A DNA stretch of 5,222 nucleotides, taken from the NCBI GenBank assembly GCA_934569195.1, contig CAKTKB010000086.1:1-5222 (forward strand). The letters run 5' to 3'. Each line of letters starts with the position of its first letter. The stretch's first letter is position 1. Source of the stretch: an uncultured Oscillospiraceae bacterium. Lineage in GTDB: Bacteria > Bacillota > Clostridia > Oscillospirales > Oscillospiraceae. Shown piece by piece: positions 1 to 4,123 of the stretch. The position numbers and the translations under genes were made by a program. The notes beneath the pieces were generated by a model, which saw nothing but the letters and a program-made list of their open reading frames with translations, made no database searches and was not told the DNA's origin.

Positions 1-26
1 TGCCATAGCATATCCGTTTGCATCAT
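1..26 (-). CDS. Start of a divergent gene, truncated by window edge
   Basis: Reading the minus strand from 26, an ATG-ATG pair opens a frame (M-M-Q-T-D-M-L-W) that stays open to the window edge. It is preceded by a strong purine-rich ribosome binding site, GAGAGGGGG at 36-44, with 9 bases between it and the first ATG, and by a plausible sigma-A promoter further upstream. Only eight complete codons are visible, so no product can be named. The case for a real gene rests on the well-placed ribosome binding site and promoter, not on the protein. It would be transcribed away from the DUF421 gene, sharing the intergenic region 27-194. Confidence 0.45.
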
Positions 27-70
27 GGCGTATTTCCCCCTCTCTTCTTTGTGTACTTGTACCGAGGAAA

Positions 71-99
71 AGTATACAGCCTGGCAGGAAAAAAAGCAA
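71..99 (-). promoter_or_regulatory. Candidate sigma-A promoter for the left-edge gene
   Basis: On the minus strand, TTGCTT (94-99) is followed after 17 bases by TATACT (71-76). The -10 box matches consensus at five of six positions; the -35 box keeps only TTG. The predicted start near 64 leaves a leader of about 38 bases containing the GAGAGGGGG site. Assignment is by pattern only. Confidence 0.4.
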
Positions 100-124
100 G
101 GGGATTTTCAAACTTTTGTAAAGT

Positions 125-153
125 TTCACAGGAAAATGCCCGGCGTATATTTT
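125..153 (+). promoter_or_regulatory. Candidate sigma-A promoter for the DUF421-DUF4363 pair
   Basis: TTCACA (125-130, five of six to TTGACA) is followed after 17 bases by TATTTT (148-153). An overlapping alternative -10, TATATT, lies at 146-151. Transcription would begin near 160. That leaves only about 8 bases before the ATG at 168 but a normal leader, with an AAGGAG site, before a TTG at 195, so it bears on the start choice for the downstream gene. Confidence 0.4.
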
Positions 154-194
154 ATATTCTTTGCGGAATGCTAGGTTCCGAAGGAGTGACGGAT

Positions 195-872
195 TTGATT
201 TTGTCTTACGTGCGCACCATCCTTTTGTATGGCGTGCTGATTGTGGTCGTCCGGCTGATGGGAAAACGGCAGATCGGTCAGATGGAACCGGCGGAATTTG
301 TCGTAACGATGCTTGTGGCCAATTTGGCGGCCATACCTATGCAGGATGCGGGAATTCCGCTTTTTTCCGGCGTTGTACCGATTGTTACGGTGCTCGGCGT
401 GGAGCTGCTGCTTTCCGTCGCCTCCATGAACAGTGTGCAGATTCGGAAGATTCTCTGCGGAAAACCGGTCATTCTCATTGAGAATGGGAAAATTCTCCAG
501 AGCAATCTGCGCAGGACCCGCGTGACCCTGGATGAGCTTACGGGACATTTGCGGGAGAAGGATGTGCTGGATCTGAAAAGCGTGCAGTATGCGATTCTGG
601 AAACCAACGGCAATCTGTCGGTCTTTCTTTATCCAAAATATAAGCCTGCCTCGGCAAAGGAGGCAGGCATTGAGACGAAAAAACAGTATCTTCCGGTTAC
701 GCTGGTTTCGGACGGCAAGGTGCTGGAGGAAAATCTGCCCCTTGCGGGGAAGAATGCCCAGTGGATCGACCGCGTGCTGCGGGAGAAAAATGTACAGCTT
801 TCCGATGTATGGCTCCTGACGGTGGATGGGGCGGATACAATCTACTTTTTGCCGAAGGAGGGCGCGGTATGA
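195..872 (+). CDS. DUF421 (YetF-type) membrane protein
   Basis: A 225-residue member of the DUF421/YetF family, integral membrane proteins with a soluble cytoplasmic domain. The biochemical role is not established, though a DUF421-containing '2Duf' protein is linked to spore heat resistance in Bacillus. Visible features are hydrophobic segments at about 5-22, 35-50 and 58-78, and the family hallmark RLMGKRQIGQM (20-30) followed by P-A-E-F and an A-A-I-P-M-Q-D loop. The cytoplasmic part is about 85-225, with the typical G-K-P-V-I-L-I-E-N-G-K strand (89-99) and A-I-L-E-T-N-G-N-L-S-V-F (133-144). I chose TTG at 195 because AAGGAG (181-186) lies 8 bases upstream and the predicted transcription start is near 160. 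ATG at 168 is in frame (234 residues) but lacks a clear ribosome binding site and would sit almost at the transcript end. The stop overlaps the next start (ATGA, 869-872), implying co-translation with the DUF4363 gene. Confidence 0.88.
   Translation: MILSYVRTILLYGVLIVVVRLMGKRQIGQMEPAEFVVTMLVANLAAIPMQDAGIPLFSGVVPIVTVLGVELLLSVASMNSVQIRKILCGKPVILIENGKILQSNLRRTRVTLDELTGHLREKDVLDLKSVQYAILETNGNLSVFLYPKYKPASAKEAGIETKKQYLPVTLVSDGKVLEENLPLAGKNAQWIDRVLREKNVQLSDVWLLTVDGADTIYFLPKEGAV
644..668 (-). terminator. Hairpin with U-rich tail on the minus strand, inside the DUF421 gene
   Basis: GCCTGCCTC (644-652) and GAGGCAGGC (660-668) form a perfect 9-bp inverted repeat with a 7-base loop. On the minus strand the GC-rich stem is followed by TTATATTTT (635-643), the layout of a Rho-independent terminator. 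On the plus strand it is followed by ATTGAGACG, so no terminator is expected there. It could stop antisense transcripts arriving from the convergent tadA-spoIIP unit. It also encodes part of a DUF421 loop (about residues 151-158), so coincidence is possible. Confidence 0.4.
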
Positions 873-1249
873 ATAGATTCCGGATGGGCGTTGGAATCCT
901 GGTCGTGATTCTGGCGGCAGGATGGATTTCCTCCTGGGGATTGTCTAAAATCCAGGAGCCGATCACCCGGGACTTGCTCAGCGCGGCCCAGTATGCTCAG
1001 CAGGAGCGCTGGGACCAGGCGGAGACGCTGGTGCAGCAGGCCCGGGACCGATGGAGCCGGTACTGGAGACTTGGCGCAAGCATGACGGACCACGAGCCGA
1101 TGGAGGAGGCGGACGCGCTGTTTGCAGAGATAGCCATCTGGCAGGAACGGCAAAAGACGGAGGAATTTTCGGTTGCCTGCGTGCGCCTGGCCAGAATGAC
1201 ACAGGGCATCGCAGACGGGCACAGGTTCAGTTGGTGGAATTTGCTGTAA
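869..1249 (+). CDS. DUF4363 family small membrane-anchored protein
   Basis: A 126-residue protein resembling the DUF4363 family, whose members are of this size and often sit beside DUF421 genes in Clostridia; function is unknown. One hydrophobic segment (about 6-24, preceded by N-terminal basic residues) should act as an uncleaved anchor. The rest is predicted helical, charged and rich in Gln, Glu, Arg and Trp (for example AQQERWDQAETLVQQARDRW, 42-61). It ends in an aromatic tail, F-S-W-W-N-L-L. No catalytic motif is visible. The ATG at 869 overlaps the DUF421 stop (ATGA) and has AAGGAGG at 855-861 with 7 bases spacing, so the start is secure. The pairing suggests the two act together at the membrane, which is inference. 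Its stop lies 5 bases from the stop of the convergent spoIIP gene, and no plus-strand terminator is visible between them. Confidence 0.8.
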   Translation: MNRFRMGVGILVVILAAGWISSWGLSKIQEPITRDLLSAAQYAQQERWDQAETLVQQARDRWSRYWRLGASMTDHEPMEEADALFAEIAIWQERQKTEEFSVACVRLARMTQGIADGHRFSWWNLL

Positions 1250-1254
1250 TTTGC

Positions 1255-2256
1255 TTATTGTGAATTTGCCCCCCTGGAAAGCGCAAGAATGCCCTGCGCC
1301 AGAGCCTCGGCAGCCCGCAGAGCCTGGGTATGGGTGTTTCCCGCGGTCCCCACCTCCACCAGAAGCGCGTGACCGGACAGGTCCTGGTTGAATCGCTCTG
1401 TCCGCAGACTGATGGGGCGGCAAAGGCCGGGATAAAGGGACTCCAGTTGAGCGTCCAGCTGAAGGGCAAGACTGAGGTTGTTTTCCCAATCGGGATGCTC
1501 CAACCCGCCTTCGTCCGTGCCGACGACCAGCATAAGCTGGGCGGAGTCTGCCCCGTCAATCTGTGCGTGGGTTGCGACCTGTCCGGTGCTGTCCTCTGCG
1601 GCATCCCGATGCAGATCCAGCACCAGACGTATGGAGGGATACTGATTGAGGTAGGAAAGGGCAGTCTCCCGTGCATCCGGGTAGGAGCCATTGTAGGACG
1701 GGTAGTCGTGCAGCTCCCGGTCGTGGAGGACGGATATGCCGCCTGCCTCCAGAATCTCCGCTACCTTGTCGCCTATGCTGAGCATATTGTAGGATTCGTC
1801 CAGCGTCCGGTAGTCGGATGCACTGACGTAATCCTCGCCCGGCTCCGGGGTGTAGCTCTCGGTTGTATGGGTATGTAGGATCAGAACCGCAGGCCCGTTT
1901 TCCGTGAGGTCCCAGCGAAGAGGGGACAGAAGCAGCGAGGACAGATCCGGACGGTAGGCGCCGTCATACCGTATCGATATGCGTTCCAGGTCCGCTTCGG
2001 TAAAGGTGGGGGTTTCCGGCTGGGTTTCGGGAGGTACGGATGGGGCCTGACTGGGCTGCTCGGGGGGTGCTGTGGCGTCCGGCTCCCGGAGAGAGGCCCT
2101 GCGGCCGGTCTCCAGGTACATAAGGAAGGAGAGCACATCCGACCGGTTCAGCAGAGCATCCAGGGGAGCAAAAGCACCCACGCTCATCAGACGGATCAGG
2201 ATTGCGCAGACAATAACTGCCGCACCGAAACGCAGGCACCGTTTTTGGGTATCCAA
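1255..2256 (-). CDS. spoIIP: Stage II sporulation protein P (septal peptidoglycan amidase/endopeptidase)
   Basis: SpoIIP is the zinc-dependent hydrolase of the DMP (SpoIID-SpoIIM-SpoIIP) complex. It cuts stem peptides and cross-links in septal peptidoglycan so that the mother-cell membrane can engulf the forespore. From the chosen start it has 333 residues: a short basic N-terminus, one membrane anchor (about 9-28), a Pro/Glu-rich linker (about 57-84) and the catalytic domain (about 95-330). Family motifs are VLILHTHTTESY (124-135), Y-N-G-S-Y-P-D-A-R (188-196), L-D-L-H-R-D (213-218), H-P-D-W-E-N-N-L (254-261) and L-V-E-V-G (299-303). H128/H130, E133, H216 and E301 are the likely metal and catalytic residues. 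The start is taken as TTG at 2256 because GGAGG (2264-2268) is 7 bases upstream. An in-frame ATG at 2280 lacks a ribosome binding site. It is somewhat shorter than the roughly 400-residue Bacillus protein, with a compact linker. It probably depends at least partly on the tadA promoter. Confidence 0.93.
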   Translation of the reverse strand: MDTQKRCLRFGAAVIVCAILIRLMSVGAFAPLDALLNRSDVLSFLMYLETGRRASLREPDATAPPEQPSQAPSVPPETQPETPTFTEADLERISIRYDGAYRPDLSSLLLSPLRWDLTENGPAVLILHTHTTESYTPEPGEDYVSASDYRTLDESYNMLSIGDKVAEILEAGGISVLHDRELHDYPSYNGSYPDARETALSYLNQYPSIRLVLDLHRDAAEDSTGQVATHAQIDGADSAQLMLVVGTDEGGLEHPDWENNLSLALQLDAQLESLYPGLCRPISLRTERFNQDLSGHALLVEVGTAGNTHTQALRAAEALAQGILALSRGANSQ

Positions 2257-2263
2257 ACATTCA

Positions 2264-2268
2264 CCTCC
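2264..2268 (-). promoter_or_regulatory. Ribosome binding site that fixes the TTG start of spoIIP
   Basis: The minus strand reads GTGGAGGTGAATGTTTGG here. GGAGG lies 7 bases before the in-frame TTG at 2256. The ATG inside this stretch is out of frame with SpoIIP, and the in-frame upstream ATG (2280) has no Shine-Dalgarno sequence. TTG is therefore the best-supported initiator. Confidence 0.7.
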
Positions 2269-2309
2269 ACACTTCCAGGGCATGTCCCGGGATGGATGCA
2301 GGAGGAGCC

Positions 2310-2798
2310 TTAGGGCTGCGGCGGCTTTCGCCAGCGGGGACGGCTGCGCAGAACGACGCGCAGGTCCTGGAAAAAGTCGGTCAGCAGACGGGAGCATTCG
2401 GCTTCCTGCAGGCCAAATTCGATAACCGGGTGGTGATTGAAGTTCATCTCGAACAAATTGCACACAGAGCCGCAGGCTCCGGACTTTGCGTCCCGCGTAC
2501 CGCAGACGACGCGTGGGATGCGGGCGTTCAGAATGGCGCCGGCGCACATAGGACAAGGCTCCAGTGTGACATACAGGGTACACTCCCAAAGACGCCAGCC
2601 GCCCAGCGCTTCACATGCCCGGGAAATGGCCTCCACCTCTGCATGGGCCAGGGCGGAATGGGAGCCTTCCCGCCGGTTGCGTCCTACGCTTACAACCTGC
2701 CCCCGGCGCGTGATTACACATCCCACAGGCACCTCGCCGTCGTGTGCGGCCAGGCGCGCCTGCTCCAGCGCCAGGTTCATAAAATCCGTATCTTCCAT
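2310..2798 (-). CDS. tadA: tRNA-specific adenosine deaminase TadA
   Basis: TadA deaminates adenosine 34 of tRNA-Arg(ACG) to inosine, allowing one tRNA to read several arginine codons; it acts in the cytoplasm as a homodimer. The 162-residue protein shows the complete cytidine/deoxycytidylate-deaminase zinc fold. It has the N-terminal helix and the G-E-V-P-V-G-C-V-I strand (21-29). H-A-E (52-54) supplies the zinc ligand H52 and proton shuttle E54. P-C-P-M-C-A-G-A (81-88) supplies ligands C82 and C85, and N41 sits at the usual substrate-contacting position. The C-terminal part (A-R-I-P-R-V-V-C-G and the acidic/aromatic helix) fits TadA rather than other family members. The ATG at 2798 has AGGAGG at 2808-2813, 9 bases upstream. 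It lies 53 bases upstream of spoIIP on the same strand, so the two may be cotranscribed. The basic, Pro-rich tail (151-162) is variable and of no known significance. Confidence 0.95.
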   Translation of the reverse strand: MEDTDFMNLALEQARLAAHDGEVPVGCVITRRGQVVSVGRNRREGSHSALAHAEVEAISRACEALGGWRLWECTLYVTLEPCPMCAGAILNARIPRVVCGTRDAKSGACGSVCNLFEMNFNHHPVIEFGLQEAECSRLLTDFFQDLRVVLRSRPRWRKPPQP

Positions 2799-2825
2799 AG
2801 AATCCGCCCTCCTCTGTTTTGGGTA

Positions 2826-2854
2826 ATCATACCCCAGGGAGGAGGGAACGTCAA
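2826..2854 (-). promoter_or_regulatory. Sigma-A promoter of tadA(-spoIIP)
   Basis: On the minus strand TTGACG (2849-2854) is followed by exactly 17 bases and TATGAT (2826-2831); both boxes match consensus at five of six positions. Transcription would start near 2819, giving a 21-base leader that contains the AGGAGG site of tadA. The -35 box includes the TGA stop codon (2851-2853) of the upstream XRE gene. A 5-bp inverted repeat GGGTA-4-TACCC (2821-2834) overlaps the -10 box. Confidence 0.75.
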
Positions 2855-3192
2855 GTATCGGTGAGCATGGATACCATCAGGGCGGCCAGCTCCTGACGGG
2901 TAAAGGGCGAGCCGGTGCGATGCTCCAGACGCTGCTCCGCGTCGGCAATTGCGTGCATCAGGACCTGCGCCAGCTTTTCATTTTCCTGGGGGCAGGCAGG
3001 CATACCGGTGAGTAAGTAATCCGTCGATACGTGAAAGGTCTGTGCCAATTTGACCAGCATCTGCGCGGATGGCTCCCGGCGGCCCTGCTCATACATACCG
3101 ATGGCACTGGGGCTGACCTGCAAACGGCGCGCCAGCTCCGCCTGACTGATTCCGGCTTCCCGCCGCAAAGCGGCAATGCGTGTACCCAGCAT
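2851..3192 (-). CDS. XRE-family transcriptional regulator
   Basis: A 113-residue DNA-binding protein with an N-terminal Cro/C1-type helix-turn-helix (about 2-63). The recognisable core is ISQAELARRLQVSPSAIGMY (15-34), followed by E-Q-G-R-R-E-P-S and the L-A-Q-T-F-H-V-S-T-D-Y-L-L-T-G signature (49-63). The C-terminal part (about 70-113) is helical and probably mediates dimerisation; no sensor or peptidase domain is visible. The ATG at 3192 is chosen because GAGGG (3201-3205) is 8 bases upstream; an in-frame ATG at 3237 lacks a ribosome binding site and would precede the predicted promoter. It is divergent from three small plus-strand genes, the usual arrangement for a local repressor, and ACAC/GTGT repeats occur at both promoters. 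That it represses itself and the divergent genes is inference. Its stop codon lies within the -35 box of the tadA promoter. Confidence 0.9.
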   Translation of the reverse strand: MLGTRIAALRREAGISQAELARRLQVSPSAIGMYEQGRREPSAQMLVKLAQTFHVSTDYLLTGMPACPQENEKLAQVLMHAIADAEQRLEHRTGSPFTRQELAALMVSMLTDT

Positions 3193-3227
3193 ATCTCTAT
3201 CCCTCTTTTCCTGGTTTGGTGAAATAG

Positions 3228-3236
3228 ATAATAGCA
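3228..3236 (-). promoter_or_regulatory. Extended -10 promoter of the XRE gene
   Basis: The minus strand reads TGCTATTAT (3236 down to 3228). This is a TG dinucleotide one base before TATTAT, which matches the -10 consensus at five of six positions. No good -35 is present 16-18 bases upstream (CTGTTT at best), consistent with an extended -10 promoter. Transcription would start near 3221, leaving about 29 bases to the ATG at 3192. Confidence 0.5.
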
Positions 3237-3244
3237 CACTGTGT
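3235..3244. promoter_or_regulatory. Candidate operator: ACAC-T-GTGT palindrome at the XRE promoter
   Basis: ACAC (3236-3239) and GTGT (3241-3244) form a perfect inverted repeat around one base, overlapping the TG of the extended -10 promoter. The same half-site occurs at the divergent promoter, which suggests one dimeric regulator binding both. The site is short, so chance cannot be excluded. Confidence 0.35.
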
Positions 3245-3270
3245 TTGAAAAAACAGCAGAAAAATGGAAC

Positions 3271-3306
3271 CTACACGGTTCGACGGACTTTACACAAAAC
3301 GTGTAG
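3271..3306. promoter_or_regulatory. Candidate operator cluster: TACAC/GTGTA inverted repeats
   Basis: TACAC (3291-3295) and GTGTA (3301-3305) form a perfect inverted repeat with a 5-base spacer, ending one base before the -10 box TATACT. A further upstream copy makes a longer match: CTACACG (3271-3277) is the exact reverse complement of CGTGTAG (3300-3306). There are therefore three half-sites, with the two direct copies 19 bases apart. The position over a promoter spacer fits a repressor or co-operative operator, most simply for the adjacent XRE protein. Confidence 0.45.
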
Positions 3307-3312
3307 TATACT
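3284..3312 (+). promoter_or_regulatory. Candidate promoter of the three-gene small operon
   Basis: TATACT (3307-3312) is a five-of-six -10 box. At 17 bases upstream the -35 position reads CGGACT, which keeps only the central GAC. The weak -35 suggests a regulated or low-activity promoter. The predicted start is near 3319, giving a leader of about 85 bases. Confidence 0.4.
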
Positions 3313-3337
3313 CTTTTTGGAAGATATTGGAAGAGGG

Positions 3338-3370
3338 GACGAGAAAGGTCAGTTTCTTGTATTTTTCGTC
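3338..3370 (+). other. Leader stem-loop upstream of the small operon
   Basis: GACGAGAAA (3338-3346) can pair with TTTTTCGTC (3362-3370), giving nine pairs with one G-U and a 15-base loop, in the predicted 5' leader 33 bases before the ATG. The bases after it (TGCCGCAGG) are not U-rich, so it is not an intrinsic terminator. No known riboswitch or protein-binding leader was recognised. Confidence 0.35.
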
Positions 3371-3403
3371 TGCCGCAGGATCAGGAAAGGAAAGTGGGAA
3401 AGG

Positions 3404-3544
3404 ATGTATCAAGATTCATCTGTCGAGCAAGAGCTGTACTGGGACCCTCAGGCGGAGCGCCCGGCAGGCTACTGCCCGCTATGCGGGAGCGCCGTGTATC
3501 TGCCCAGCCTGACGTGCATTCGATGCGGGAGGATGGAGGGATGA
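3404..3544 (+). CDS. Small four-cysteine zinc-ribbon-like protein
   Basis: A 46-residue protein with an acidic N-terminal half (about 1-20) and a C-terminal knuckle pair, C24-P-L-C27 and C38-I-R-C41, separated by ten residues. Each knuckle is followed by Gly (C-G-S, C-G-R), the usual zinc-ribbon spacing. It should bind one zinc ion; DNA, RNA or protein binding are all possible, and no specific family is recognised. The ATG at 3404 follows a purine-rich stretch (AGGAAAGG at 3383-3390, then GGGAAAGG directly before the ATG), a less ideal ribosome binding site than its neighbours have. The frame stays open upstream without a better start. Its stop overlaps the start of the next gene (ATGA, 3541-3544). 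The tight coupling to two further small genes is the main argument that it is translated. Confidence 0.65.
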   Translation: MYQDSSVEQELYWDPQAERPAGYCPLCGSAVYLPSLTCIRCGRMEG

Positions 3545-3774
3545 CTTTACAGGAATTGAGCCGGGAATACGAAGCCGCGGCCCGGCCGCTGCGCCTGCGC
3601 CTGCGGCAGCTTCGCCAGGCGCTACAGCAGACGGAGGACCCGGAGGAACGATGGAGGCTGCAGCGCAGGATCGGGGAGCTTACGCCGATCCTGACCCAGA
3701 TGAACGAATTGGCTGAGCTGACCGCCCATTATTATGAGAGGGGATACCGGCGAAATGAAAAATACACTCTATGA
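3541..3774 (+). CDS. Small charged helical protein, function unknown
   Basis: A 77-residue protein, almost all predicted helix and very rich in Arg, Glu, Gln and Leu. Two amphipathic segments can be seen, about 3-31 (for example RPLRLRLRQLRQALQQ, 15-30) and 34-67. They are separated by T-E-D-P and suggest a helical hairpin or coiled coil. No signal peptide, membrane segment or catalytic motif is visible and the family is not recognised. The ATG at 3541 overlaps the preceding stop and has GGGAGG at 3527-3532 with 8 bases spacing, so the start is well supported. The last 20 bases overlap the next gene. Its position immediately before a sigma region-4-like protein suggests a partner for it, but that is inference. 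Confidence 0.75.
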   Translation: MTLQELSREYEAAARPLRLRLRQLRQALQQTEDPEERWRLQRRIGELTPILTQMNELAELTAHYYERGYRRNEKYTL

Positions 3775-3997
3775 GGGCTACTTGGGACTTCGGCTGCCGC
3801 AGGCGGTTCAGATAGAGCGTGTGAAGCGCGTGATGCGCGAAGAGCTGACGCCTTTGCAGAGAGAAACGCTGGCAGCTTATTATCTCAGAGGCATGAGCAT
3901 ATCGCAGTTCGCACAGGAACGCGGGGTAAATAAAAGTACGGTTTGCAGGACTTTGCATCGGGCGGAGGCCATTGTCAGACGATATCTTCGTTATTAG
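3755..3997 (+). CDS. Sigma-70 region 4-like helix-turn-helix protein
   Basis: An 80-residue protein whose C-terminal two-thirds (about 30-76) resembles sigma-70 region 4: L-T-P-L-Q-R-E-T-L-A-A-Y-Y (31-43), a helix-turn-helix with M-S-I-S-Q-F-A-Q-E-R-G-V-N-K-S-T-V (47-63), and a recognition helix running into R-T-L-H-R-A-E. Region 2, which binds the -10 element and core polymerase in true sigma factors, is absent, so it is unlikely to be a full sigma factor. It more likely binds DNA as a small regulator or contacts the polymerase flap, as some phage late-gene regulators do. The start at 3755 uses GAGAGGGG (3736-3743), 11 bases upstream; an in-frame ATG at 3734 has no ribosome binding site. It overlaps the previous gene by 20 bases and is the last gene of the small operon; no convincing terminator follows. 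Confidence 0.82.
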   Translation: MKNTLYEGYLGLRLPQAVQIERVKRVMREELTPLQRETLAAYYLRGMSISQFAQERGVNKSTVCRTLHRAEAIVRRYLRY

Positions 3998-4009
3998 CGG
4001 ACGGATCGC

Positions 4010-4038
4010 TTTACATTTTCGCCGAAGTCTGCTACTCT
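4010..4038 (+). promoter_or_regulatory. Candidate sigma-A promoter of mrnC-rqcH
   Basis: TTTACA (4010-4015, five of six) is followed after 17 bases by TACTCT (4033-4038). A TG at 4030-4031 makes it an extended -10 that may offset the weak hexamer. An alternative -10, TATAAC (4038-4043), has a better sequence but poor spacing. The predicted start near 4044 gives a leader of about 80 bases. Confidence 0.45.
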
Positions 4039-4044
4039 ATAACA

Positions 4045-4093
4045 TGTGTGCGCGCCCCGGTGCATTTTTGCAGTGCGGTCCGGCTGTGTGCGC
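4045..4093 (+). repeat. GC-rich leader with 9-bp direct repeat and nested hairpin
   Basis: TGTGTGCGC occurs at 4045-4053 and again at 4085-4093, 40 bases apart. Between them CCGG (4057-4060) can pair with CCGG (4080-4083), and TGCA (4061-4064) with TGCA (4069-4072) around a TTTT loop, giving a bulged hairpin in the mrnC leader. No known regulatory RNA was recognised. Confidence 0.25.
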
Positions 4094-4123
4094 AAGTCCT
4101 TTTGAATCGAGGATGAGAAAGAA

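Noticed and set aside
53..62. GTAC-TT-GTAC palindrome in the left intergenic region
   Set aside because: Made of self-complementary tetramers, too short to call an operator, and no matching second copy was seen.
842..1489. Long open frame on the minus strand (215 codons) opposite the DUF4363 gene and the end of spoIIP
   Set aside because: Pro/Arg/Ser-rich composition with no domain. It overlaps two well-supported genes and has no ribosome binding site or promoter of its own.
1330..1878. 182-codon plus-strand frame opposite spoIIP
   Set aside because: It lies wholly antisense to the catalytic domain of SpoIIP, has no recognisable motif and lacks a ribosome binding site.
2257..2309. Possible sigma-E promoter for spoIIP in the tadA-spoIIP gap
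   Set aside because: No convincing pair of -35 and CATACANT-like -10 elements was found by eye.
2292..2864. 190-codon plus-strand frame opposite tadA
   Set aside because: Antisense to the complete tadA gene and its promoter; the translation has low-complexity character.
3993..4012. AGCG-7-CGCT repeat after the sigma region-4 gene as a terminator
   Set aside because: The stem is only 4 bp and is followed by TTTACATTTT, which instead serves as the -35 region of the mrnC promoter.
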